A stretch of 64,000 nucleotides of DNA. Origin: Marinilabilia rubra. Lineage in GTDB: Bacteria; Bacteroidota; Bacteroidia; Bacteroidales; Marinilabiliaceae. The notes below the pieces were generated by a model. The model ran no database searches and was not told where the DNA came from. It saw only the letters and a program-made list of their open reading frames with translations. Where the stretch lies: the NCBI RefSeq assembly GCF_003121985.1, contig NZ_QEWP01000012.1:62001-126000 (forward strand), given 5' to 3'. Numbering within the stretch: position 1 is the stretch's first letter; each line of letters begins with the position of its first letter. Of the stretch, positions 17,001-23,954 are shown one piece after another. The position numbers and the translations under genes are program-made.

Positions 17001-18037
17001 CTGCTTAATGATGGAGCATTCCAATTATAATGCAGAAATTGGTTTTTCTCATGATTAAAATGGTTGATGCCGTTTTTTTGGGTACCAATCCAAAGATTCC
17101 CCAGCTCATCAAACTTCAGATGAGTTACATTGTAACCTTTAAATGTGTAATCGTTTTTCGAATCGTAGGAAAATCTTTCTGAGCTCCACCCATCTTTATT
17201 TTTTTGAATTCGCACTAACAAGTTAAATCCGCCAATCCAAAAATCTTTGTTGAAAACAGCAAAACTATTCAGAGTGGATGGTTCAAAATCTGAAAGTCCG
17301 ACATCCCTGAAACAAAATACAGGCGTCTTTGAATTCAGATCATCCTCCAAATAATATACCCCGTCCTCGGAAAGCACCAACCACCTGCCCTTTTCCTTTT
17401 GAATAAAATAACAGGGGAATGAAGATATCCTTTCAGGTTCTTTCTTCAAAGCGGGGCTATCTCCTCCAATCGACCACTCCTGAAGTCCAAATTCACCATA
17501 TATCAAAAGGATATCCCCTTTCTGATTAATCCCCCGAACATATCCGGGAGCTGTGAAAGTTTGGCACTCCTCAGTATTCAAATTTAAAACACCTGTTCTG
17601 TTGCCCTGACTAAACCAGAGCATAGAATCATTATATTGCCAAAGATTGCTGGTTGGTGCAATCCCTGCATCTTCGAATATTTCCTGACCAAAACGCCGAA
17701 ACTTTTGTTGCGAGGCCTGATATTGATTGAGTACCCCATCACGTGTCGTAATCCAGATATCTCCGTCAATTCCCTTGCCCATTGAGATAAGATGATTTCC
17801 TGAAATCCCTCCATCCTTATCTGCTCTGGGTTTAAAAATCTCAAAGTTGTACCCGTTGTATTTATTCAACCCATCAAGAGTACCAGCCCAAACATTTCCA
17901 TTATCATCGATAACCAAACCGTTGATATTGTTTTGCGACAAACCCGTTGATATATCAAAATGATCGAATCGGGGCGTTTGAGCTCCTATTCGAACAACAG
18001 AAATCAACAATAATATAAAAACAAAATAGAACCTCAT
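14018..18037 (-). CDS. Hybrid two-component system (HTCS) sensor kinase/response regulator
   Basis: A 1339-residue one-protein signalling system typical of Bacteroidota polysaccharide loci. It has a signal peptide and a periplasmic sensor of at least eight reg_prop propeller blades with the xxWxGTxxG pattern (for example NVWAGTLDG, NLWIGTQKNG, SLWIGTNSG). A Y_Y_Y domain follows near 690-755, then one TM helix near 775. The HisKA domain has phospho-acceptor H849 in ISHDFRTPL, and the HATPase has GHGIGLTIV. The receiver has D1142 in LIISDVMMP, and a C-terminal AraC HTH ends the protein. It is transcribed divergently from the DUF1080 gene across 120 bases and is the obvious regulator of the sugar locus to its right. 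The glycan ligand is not predictable from sequence. Confidence 0.93.
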   Translation of the reverse strand: MRFYFVFILLLISVVRIGAQTPRFDHFDISTGLSQNNINGLVIDDNGNVWAGTLDGLNKYNGYNFEIFKPRADKDGGISGNHLISMGKGIDGDIWITTRDGVLNQYQASQQKFRRFGQEIFEDAGIAPTSNLWQYNDSMLWFSQGNRTGVLNLNTEECQTFTAPGYVRGINQKGDILLIYGEFGLQEWSIGGDSPALKKEPERISSFPCYFIQKEKGRWLVLSEDGVYYLEDDLNSKTPVFCFRDVGLSDFEPSTLNSFAVFNKDFWIGGFNLLVRIQKNKDGWSSERFSYDSKNDYTFKGYNVTHLKFDELGNLWIGTQKNGINHFNHEKNQFLHYNWNAPSLSRPDADPVRAICRRTNGDLWLGFDRNGVGIIFPDGHQKYFRHYYTKSGRTRPINNVRSIFEDSKGNVWIGESGELCIFNEEKQRIEAVDASLSWRWPHQCYVIKEWESGTLMLTSTQDIGWVDLDSMILDKVVPISENRGYLPGSLRDIVMDENGDYWIAKDENGLFRVDQWDKGFDIIQKSTHQLSDNKVYCMAFDGDSLWIGTNSGLNLYSLDKDKVEKKYFEQDGLSNNIIYSLSFDSSGILWMSTNRGISRFNPISGSFKTYLSNDFFMDDAHFVDADGQIYYGGYTGVVGFHPDEIDPLQVKAGATLENFSLFNRRILPGDTVNHRVLLRRPIGETKSIELKHGQNSFAISFNAYPFDVPNQNVFRYRLAGLQAEWTISDGNNRQARYAAVPPGDYTFEVQAAFSHADYGPVKRLNIEVIPPFWQTGWFKSVMILALLASVFAGYHMRLRQIRKRNVFLKKQVDEQTRELRERNKEIVEISEKLHEADQSKLRFFTNISHDFRTPLTLILAHLDGLGNAKNKTVKTIRNNALRLLNMINQLIDLRKLDQGELALSVSRVDIVAFTAGLVDSFQALALKRGVNLRFFSSLEKLEVWLDIDKTEKILYNLLANALKYTPDGKSVLVSVAERGKQFSVVVQDQGVGMSEDEVNNAFKRFYRSEKGQENAAGHGIGLTIVKGLTEVQKGTIDVESEEGKGSEFILTFLKGRSHFADRDFKNKEDESMIQETDIDYVSERNGFSRFGGKNILVVEDNDELSEFLKDLLERWFTVRIAENGREAFGVMEAFSPDLIISDVMMPVMDGIEFCRRVKADIRTSHIPFILLTARTDAETHIEGFELGVDDYIEKPFDGRIFLARLKALLENREKLKKHFEDKPEIINSGKGLSKRDQNFLQSVNEIIEKRYSETDFGVETLSFEMNMSRSTFYRKFKALTGIAAADYLRKIRLHKASGYLKQEEIPASQVAELVGFQSVAHFRKCFKEEFGETPGAWAK

Positions 18038-18157
18038 TATTTATTTGATAATCTGACACATGAATCAAAACCATTCAGTTTTGACACAAAAACATCTAGC
18101 CTCCAGGGTTAACAATCCTTAAATTGCCTTCACAAATTAATACTAAAAAGAGGAACT

Positions 18158-19546
18158 ATGAAAAAATGTCTTTCCCTTTTATTTACAATTCTTATGATGT
18201 CGATGACCGGGCTGAATGCTCAGAACGACTGGGAAGAACTATTTAACGGTAAAAATCTCCGTGGCTGGGAGACTTTAAACGGAGATGCCTCCTATGATGT
18301 TGAGGAAGGGGTCATAATTGGTACATCCGTCACCAAATCGCCCAACACATTTCTGGCAACCAAAAAGGAATTCACCAACTTCATTCTGGAATATGAAATG
18401 AAAATGGATGAAGGACTAAACTCAGGTGTCCAAATTCGCAGTCACAGTACCAAAGACTACAACAATGGGCGCGTCCATGGGCTGCAGGTGGAGTGCGAAG
18501 ACTCCAAACGAGCGTGGGCAGGTGGTCTTTACGACGAAGCTCGCAAAGGCTGGCGCTATCCGCTTGAATACAACACTGAGGCCAGGGATGCCTTCAAAAA
18601 AGGTGAGTGGAACTCTTTCAAAGTGGTGGCTTTCGATCACCATATTATGACCTGGGTTAATGGCGTTCCTACCTCAAACCTGGTTGAAGAAGACATTGAA
18701 ACGGGCTTTATTGCTCTCCAGGTTCACGGCATCGGAAACAACAAAAAGCTGGCAGGTAAAGAAATAAGATGGAAGAACATTCGTCTGAAAGAAATCACCG
18801 AAAGTGACTTCGATGAATACAGAAATATGGAAGCTCCGGAGGTGAGTTACCTGAAAAATCAGCTTACAGAACGTGAAAAAGCCAATGGCTGGAAACTGCT
18901 GTGGGACGGAAAAACCACTGAAGGGTGGCGGGGTGCCAAACTTGATCATTTTCCCGAAAAAGGCTGGAGCACCAATAATGGGATTCTAAAGGTTCATGCC
19001 TCAGGAGGTGGAGAATCAGAAAATGGTGGAGACATTGTTACCAAAAAGCAATACGCAGACTTTATGCTCATTGTGGACTTCAGCATCACCAAAGGCGCCA
19101 ACAGCGGCATCAAATATTTTGTAGATACTGAGTTAAACAAAGGAGCAGGATCTTCCATCGGATGCGAGTTTCAGATTCTGGACGACAGGCATCACCCCGA
19201 TGCAAAAAAAGGCGTTAACGGCAACCGCACCATGGCGTCACTTTATGATTTGATAAGAGCCAATGGTTTTGAATACAATCCACACTTACCCCGTGAAAAA
19301 TATGTCAACGGTTACGACAATTGGAACCGTGCTAAAATCATCGTAAAGGGCAAGAAAGTCCAGCATTTTCTCAACGGCATCAAAGTAGTTGAATACGAGC
19401 GTGACACCCAAATGTGGAGGGCCCTGGTAGCTTACAGCAAATACAGTAAATGGCCCAACTTTGGAGAATATAAAAAAGGAAATATACTGCTGCAAGATCA
19501 TGGCAATGAAGTAGAGTTCAAGAACATCAAGATTAAGGAACTTTAG
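18158..19546 (+). CDS. Secreted tandem DUF1080 (3-keto-disaccharide hydrolase-type) protein
   Basis: A 462-residue exported protein. A signal peptide (1-21, ending LNAQN) is followed by two DUF1080 domains. Domain 1 (about 23-215) starts [17 protein letters not shown], and domain 2 (about 240-462) starts [14 protein letters not shown]. Each shows the fold's NSGVQIRS / NSGIKYF beta-strand motif and the closing WKNIRLKE / FKNIKIKE strand. DUF1080 proteins have a concanavalin-like jelly roll and have been linked to cleavage of 3-keto-glycosides in Bacteroides. Two domains in one chain is longer than the common ~230-residue form, so one may be catalytic and the other binding. AGAGGAA is a good ribosome site 4 bases before the ATG. 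First gene of the HTCS-linked sugar locus. Confidence 0.88.
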   Translation: MKKCLSLLFTILMMSMTGLNAQNDWEELFNGKNLRGWETLNGDASYDVEEGVIIGTSVTKSPNTFLATKKEFTNFILEYEMKMDEGLNSGVQIRSHSTKDYNNGRVHGLQVECEDSKRAWAGGLYDEARKGWRYPLEYNTEARDAFKKGEWNSFKVVAFDHHIMTWVNGVPTSNLVEEDIETGFIALQVHGIGNNKKLAGKEIRWKNIRLKEITESDFDEYRNMEAPEVSYLKNQLTEREKANGWKLLWDGKTTEGWRGAKLDHFPEKGWSTNNGILKVHASGGGESENGGDIVTKKQYADFMLIVDFSITKGANSGIKYFVDTELNKGAGSSIGCEFQILDDRHHPDAKKGVNGNRTMASLYDLIRANGFEYNPHLPREKYVNGYDNWNRAKIIVKGKKVQHFLNGIKVVEYERDTQMWRALVAYSKYSKWPNFGEYKKGNILLQDHGNEVEFKNIKIKEL

Positions 19547-19560
19547 GAGGATTTAATAAG

Positions 19561-19686
19561 GGGCTGTCTCAAAAGTCTAAAACACCAAAAGAGTGTCATG
19601 TTGAGCGCAGGCGAGACATCTTTTTGTCAGACAAAAAGATTCTTCGACAAGCTCAGAATGACATTCAACTTAGAAGACAGCCTCCA
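19561..19686. repeat. Palindromic MITE-like element
   Basis: Outer arms GGGGCTGTCT (19561-19570) and AGACAGCCTC (19676-19685) pair. Inside, TGTCATGTTGAGC (from 19595) pairs with GCTCAGAATGACA (to 19664). The core ATCTTTTTGTC / GACAAAAAGAT (19619-19641) is a perfect 11-bp stem around one base. The whole unit can fold into one long hairpin. It lies between the DUF1080 and Gfo/Idh genes and is related to the element at 23621-23689. Confidence 0.7.
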
Positions 19687-19788
19687 CGGAACAATCAACA
19701 GATACTGAGATAGACCGTCATAAGGATCAACAGAATCACGAAAAAACATTGAGAAAAACAATCATCAGTGTCAACAAAAGAGCAGATC

Positions 19789-21138
19789 ATGAAAAAAGAT
19801 AAAAACTCAAGAAGAGAATTCCTAAAGAAATCCGCTTTGGGCGCCGCAGGGCTGACCATTGCCGGTATGGGAATGAGCCCCAAAAGTTATGCAGGCATAA
19901 TGGGCGCTAATGACCGGTTAAATGTGGCCATTATTGGCCTGGGCCGACGGTTGGGCGCTTACATCCCACCTATTGCTGATGCCAAAAGCAATGTTCGTCT
20001 GCTTTACCTCTGCGATGTAATGCAAAGTCAGATGGATAATGCCGCCAAAAGATTTGGAGAAGTATTGGATTACAGTCCGACACTGGAAGAAGATTTCTTC
20101 AAAGTTATCGACGATAAAGATGTGGATGCCGTTTTCCTGGCCACACCCGATCACTGGCACGCACCAGGAACCTGGCTGGCTAATGCTGCAGGCAAACATG
20201 TTTATGTAGAAAAACCCTGTAGCCACAATCCCTATGAAGGAGAATTACTGGTAAAATCGAGAGACCGATATGGGAAGGTTATACAAATGGGAAATCAGCA
20301 GCGTTCTTCTTTAGAGACCAACGAAATCATCAATGAGATCCATAATGGAGCCATTGGGGAAGTATATATGGCCAAAGCCTTTTACAGTAACGCTCGTGGC
20401 AGGGTGATCAATCCAACCAAAGCAGCTCCCCCGCAAGGATTGAACTGGGAATTGTGGCAAGGCCCTGCACCCAGAAAAGCCTATGAACACAATACATGGG
20501 ATTACAACTGGCACTGGTATGGCTGGGACTATGGCACCGCCGAAACAGGGAATAATGCTGTTCATGAGTTAGACGTGGCCCGCTGGGCTTTGAAAGTGGA
20601 CTTTCCTGAAGCCGTGATGGTCAATTCGGGTAAATACCATTGGCCGGATGACGGCTGGACAATGTACGATACAATGGATGCCACATTTCGGTTTCCCGGG
20701 AATAAAATCATTAAATGGGACGGCAAAAGCCGAAACTCCCATAAAACCTATGGTTCAGGACGTGGAACCATCATTTATGGTACTGAAGGAAGTGTTTGGG
20801 TAGACCGAGGTGGCTATAAGCTCTTTGACCGCAACGGGAGTCTCATTAAGGAAAAACATTCGGGCAGTAGCGAGGGCGGTACACAATTAGGTGGCGGCGG
20901 TAGCATGTCCACAAGACACGCCCGTAACTTTTTCGAAGCCATCAGAGGAAAAGAGAAGCAACACTCCCCAATCGACGAAGGTGCTACCAGTACTTTGCTG
21001 GGACATTTGGCCAACATTTCATCTCGCACAGGAGAGTCGCTTATTTGTGATCCTAAAAACGGACACATTACAAATAGTTATAAGGCCATGGAATTATGGG
21101 AAAGAACATATGAAAAAGGCTGGGAACCAAAATTCTGA
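19789..21138 (+). CDS. Gfo/Idh/MocA-family oxidoreductase with Tat signal
   Basis: A 449-residue NAD(P)-dependent sugar dehydrogenase. A twin-arginine signal (SRREFLKK, R8/R9, then a hydrophobic stretch to about residue 35) predicts folded export. The Rossmann fold starts VAIIGLGRRLG, the family lysine motif is VEKPCSHNPYEGE, and the active-site H/D pair lies in NAVHELDVARW. Catalytic residues look intact. The family oxidises a sugar hydroxyl, and beside DUF1080 the reaction is plausibly oxidation of a glycoside C3 hydroxyl. The start ATG at 19789 is preferred to the in-frame GTG at 19768 because the Tat motif then sits near the N-terminus. It overlaps the ApbE-like gene by 29 bases. Confidence 0.9.
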   Translation: MKKDKNSRREFLKKSALGAAGLTIAGMGMSPKSYAGIMGANDRLNVAIIGLGRRLGAYIPPIADAKSNVRLLYLCDVMQSQMDNAAKRFGEVLDYSPTLEEDFFKVIDDKDVDAVFLATPDHWHAPGTWLANAAGKHVYVEKPCSHNPYEGELLVKSRDRYGKVIQMGNQQRSSLETNEIINEIHNGAIGEVYMAKAFYSNARGRVINPTKAAPPQGLNWELWQGPAPRKAYEHNTWDYNWHWYGWDYGTAETGNNAVHELDVARWALKVDFPEAVMVNSGKYHWPDDGWTMYDTMDATFRFPGNKIIKWDGKSRNSHKTYGSGRGTIIYGTEGSVWVDRGGYKLFDRNGSLIKEKHSGSSEGGTQLGGGGSMSTRHARNFFEAIRGKEKQHSPIDEGATSTLLGHLANISSRTGESLICDPKNGHITNSYKAMELWERTYEKGWEPKF

Positions 21139-21976
21139 CAAGATACATCACAAAAATGCTTTCCTGATGAATACCCTTCTGGACATAGTCCTTTGGGGTA
21201 TTGATCGGGAATTGGCTGAAATGGTCTCGGACAGGATTTTTGGGCAAATAAAGCAACTTCAAAAGGTGCTGGATCGCTTTAATCCCGACGCCGAAACCTT
21301 TCAAATCAATCAAACAGCTCATTCCAACGAATTGGTAGTAAGTCCGGTCCTTCTTAAAGAGATAAAAAGAGGTATTGAAGACTTTCATCGCTCGCAAGGT
21401 TATTTCAATGTGTTTGCCGGAGGGGCCTATGCTTCATTAAAAGAAACGGACCGCCCCCCAGCCGGAAGAGTTACAGAGTTTATGCCCGAGGAAATGATCG
21501 CAATTAACGAATCCCAAAACAAAATCCGGTTTCTTCACAATGGTGTATCACTTGATTTTGGAGGGATCGGGAAAGGACTGGCACTGGATGAGGCCTCAAA
21601 AACATTGGATGAGATGAAGATAAAAAATGCCTTTATCAGTTTTGGCGGCAGTTCCATATTAACACGGGGGCATCATCCACACGGAGATTATTGGCCCTTT
21701 TCCTTTCAGGACAATAAAATTGAAGAAGCAGTTTGGGCACTCAACAACGATGCTGTTTCTGTAAGCGGTTCAGGCGTGGGATCTGGAAACCATCCCCACA
21801 TATTGGATCCCAGATCCGGACGACCATCTGAAAACATTACTGCAGGTGTACAAAGTGATAGTGCCGCTGAAGCAGAAATTCTATCAACAGCTCTGGTCGC
21901 CGCACCACCTGCAAAGCATCAGGAGATAGTCAGTCATTTCAACATAAAAAAATGGGCTGTTTTTGACATTCATTAG
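21110..21976 (+). CDS. ApbE-like FAD:protein FMN transferase
   Basis: A 288-residue ApbE-fold protein. Family motifs are VSLDFGGIGKGLALDEA (the D-GGI-KG flavin/metal motif), FISFGGSS, the SVSGSG turn, HILDPRSGRPS, and AEAEILSTALVAA, where the usual metal-site aspartate (ADxxSTA) appears as glutamate. ApbE transfers FMN from FAD to a Ser/Thr of a target flavoprotein. It has no signal peptide or lipobox and is shorter than typical exported ApbE (~330-350), so it may be cytoplasmic. The chosen ATG at 21110 lies inside the end of the Gfo/Idh gene (29-base overlap), implying coupled translation; an alternative ATG at 21167 would trim the first strand. No obvious flavinylation target is in the window. 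Confidence 0.82.
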   Translation: MKKAGNQNSDKIHHKNAFLMNTLLDIVLWGIDRELAEMVSDRIFGQIKQLQKVLDRFNPDAETFQINQTAHSNELVVSPVLLKEIKRGIEDFHRSQGYFNVFAGGAYASLKETDRPPAGRVTEFMPEEMIAINESQNKIRFLHNGVSLDFGGIGKGLALDEASKTLDEMKIKNAFISFGGSSILTRGHHPHGDYWPFSFQDNKIEEAVWALNNDAVSVSGSGVGSGNHPHILDPRSGRPSENITAGVQSDSAAEAEILSTALVAAPPAKHQEIVSHFNIKKWAVFDIH

Positions 21977-22035
21977 ACACAAAACATTTAACTATCCTGA
22001 GAATATACATCAGGACTGAAAATCAAAAATATTTC

Positions 22036-23322
22036 ATGAAAGATAAAATTCAATCAAGAAGAGCATTTCTCAAAAAAATGGCGCTCACCGGTTCTGTGGC
22101 AACTTTGGCGGCTTCGCCCTGGCTCAATGCATTTGCCCAACCTTCCACGGCCGGCCAAAGACCGTCAGACAGAGTTAGACTGGCCATCATCGGGACAGGT
22201 AGCCGCGGCAAACAACTCCTGCGGTTTTTATTAGAATTAAAAGAATCCAATAATCTGGAAATTGCTGCGCTTTGCGATGTTTATCCCCCCCACCTTCAGG
22301 AGGTGAATAAAATGTGTAAAGAAAATGCTCTCACTCCGACTCTTTATAATAATTACGAAGCACTTCTCGCAAAAGAAAAGTTAGACGGTGTAATCATTGC
22401 CACTCCATTGCATCAGCATGCCCATATCGCCATTGATTGCATGCAGGCCGGCATCCACGTATTTTGTGAAAAATCAATGGCACGTACAATGGATACCACA
22501 AAAGCCATGTATGATGCCCATCAATCTACAGGCAGAATTCTTCAGATAGGTCATCAGCGCTTGTTCAACCCTGTTTATCTTGAAGGAATGCAACGCATTC
22601 ATAAAGGGAAGCTTGGCCAATTGGGGCAATTACGCGCCTACTGGCATCGTAATAACGACTGGCGGCGTCCGGTACCCGACAACACCGTTGAGATGGAACG
22701 CTTCATCAACTGGCGGCTTTATAAAGAATATTCGGCCGGACTTCTGACTGAGTTAATGTCGCACCAGATTCAGGTGTCGAACTGGGCCCTCCAAAAAACA
22801 CCCGTTTCGGTAACCGGAACAGGAAGTATCGTTTTCTGGAAAGACGGCCGGGAGGTAAACGACAATGTGGCCCTGATCTATTCTTACAATGATGGCACTC
22901 AGTTTATTTACGACTCCATGACCAGCAATAAAAAGTATGGTTTGGAAGAACAAATCATGGGACATAAAGGCACCATTGAATTTGAAACAAACCGCTACTA
23001 TACAGAAACACCTCCTCCGGCTCCTGGCATTCTGCAATTGCTCAACGATATGGAATCAGGATTTTTTGGCAAAGTAATGGTTGGTGGCGCCAGTTGGGTA
23101 CCCGAAACAGCCGTAAAATACAATGGTGAGCCCATTATTGAGAACACTGATTTTTACGATTCAGCCCTTCAGCTGGAGGCTTTTGCCAAATACATTAGAG
23201 AAGGCAAAGCACCGGAAGCCCTAACAAGAGAAGGCTACAATGCCAGCATCTGGACTTTGCTGGGTGAAGTTGCTATTGAAACAGGAGAGAAACTTACACT
23301 TCCCGAAAAATATAGGATCTAG
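22036..23322 (+). CDS. Gfo/Idh/MocA-family oxidoreductase, second paralogue, Tat signal
   Basis: A 428-residue protein with a Tat signal (SRRAFLKKMAL, R8/R9, cleavage likely after NAFAQ near residue 35). The Rossmann motif is LAIIGTGSRGK. The first substrate-binding motif reads CEKSMARTMD, with the usual EKP proline replaced by serine. The active-site helix reads LMSHQIQVSNW, where the usual HxxD aspartate is glutamine. It therefore belongs to a different subfamily from the first oxidoreductase of the locus and may use another substrate or catalyse another step (for example reduction of a released keto sugar). It follows the ApbE-like gene by 59 bases and is 2 bases ahead of a small membrane-protein gene. 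Confidence 0.88.
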   Translation: MKDKIQSRRAFLKKMALTGSVATLAASPWLNAFAQPSTAGQRPSDRVRLAIIGTGSRGKQLLRFLLELKESNNLEIAALCDVYPPHLQEVNKMCKENALTPTLYNNYEALLAKEKLDGVIIATPLHQHAHIAIDCMQAGIHVFCEKSMARTMDTTKAMYDAHQSTGRILQIGHQRLFNPVYLEGMQRIHKGKLGQLGQLRAYWHRNNDWRRPVPDNTVEMERFINWRLYKEYSAGLLTELMSHQIQVSNWALQKTPVSVTGTGSIVFWKDGREVNDNVALIYSYNDGTQFIYDSMTSNKKYGLEEQIMGHKGTIEFETNRYYTETPPPAPGILQLLNDMESGFFGKVMVGGASWVPETAVKYNGEPIIENTDFYDSALQLEAFAKYIREGKAPEALTREGYNASIWTLLGEVAIETGEKLTLPEKYRI

Positions 23323-23324
23323 TT

Positions 23325-23561
23325 ATGAAGAATATTATCATCACCCCCCGCCAACTCAGAAGAGAATTTTTTATCTGGCTGCTTTGTTTTATTGGAGCAA
23401 TAGGGCTCAATATCTACTCAATTATAAATTACAATACCAGTTGGAGCGAACTATATACTCACATTGGGTACGTTTTTGCATTCAGTATTGTGATTTATGT
23501 TATTCTATGGGTTCTCCGTGGATTGTTTTTATTGGTGAAGTATTTTTCACGAAAGAGGTAA
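23325..23561 (+). CDS. Small two-TM membrane protein, hypothetical
   Basis: A 78-residue protein with two hydrophobic segments (about residues 16-35 and 46-70), a basic N-terminus (RQLRREF) and a basic C-terminal end (KYFSRKR). By the positive-inside rule both ends should face the cytoplasm. It starts 2 bases after the stop of the second Gfo/Idh oxidoreductase and so belongs to that transcript. I do not recognise a family. Because it is the last gene before a repeat-rich gap, it may be an accessory membrane anchor or simply a passenger. Confidence 0.6.
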   Translation: MKNIIITPRQLRREFFIWLLCFIGAIGLNIYSIINYNTSWSELYTHIGYVFAFSIVIYVILWVLRGLFLLVKYFSRKR

Positions 23562-23620
23562 ATGGGAATCAATAGCATATAGTAGAGGACGTTGCATCAA
23601 AAACATTTAACCAAAAGCAT

Positions 23621-23689
23621 GTCTTGTTTAGCGTAGTCAAAACATCTTTTTATCAAACGAAAAGATACTTCGGCTACGCTACCAATGAC
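23621..23689. repeat. Palindromic MITE-like element, related to 19561-19686
   Basis: Arms 23621-23636 (gtcttgtttagcgtag) and 23674-23689 (ctacgctaccaatgac) pair at 12 of 16 positions. ATCTTTT (23644-23650) pairs with AAAAGAT (23660-23666). The organisation (outer arm ending near TGACA, inner CATCTTTTT core) matches the hairpin at 19595-19664, so both appear to be divergent copies of one element bracketing the oxidoreductase/ApbE genes. Confidence 0.6.
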
Positions 23690-23735
23690 AGATTTCTGTA
23701 AAAATCAAAATTTCAGCAAATTGAAAGTTGGCCCC

Positions 23736-23751
23736 CCTGCCTGCAGGCAGG
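23736..23751. repeat. Perfect 16-bp palindrome in repeat-rich gap
   Basis: CCTGCCTGCAGGCAGG is a perfect palindrome in the gene-free stretch 23562-23954. Further on in the same gap are C/G-rich broken dyads (for example GGGTTTTTCACCC near 23790-23803 and tcccggattttaatcggga near 23809-23827). No open frame or T-run terminator was seen in this gap. Confidence 0.5.
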
Positions 23752-23954
23752 CATTCGGGGACCCGATATTCTAAGTAAGGCCTGGCCCCGGGTTTTTCAC
23801 CCAGCCTGTCCCGGATTTTAATCGGGAGGGTTATCCAAATTTGCCCCATTCCAGGGACAAGGCATTTACCTTGTCATTTTCGCATTATTACCCAAGATTA
23901 TTTGGGGTAGGCACTCAGGATTACATCAAATATGGACTTTTGAGATATCCTCCT

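Noticed and set aside
14018-23561. Classical polysaccharide utilisation locus (PUL)
   Set aside because: No SusC/SusD pair and no glycoside hydrolase or polysaccharide lyase of a known family is present, so the HTCS locus is described as an oxidative sugar locus instead.
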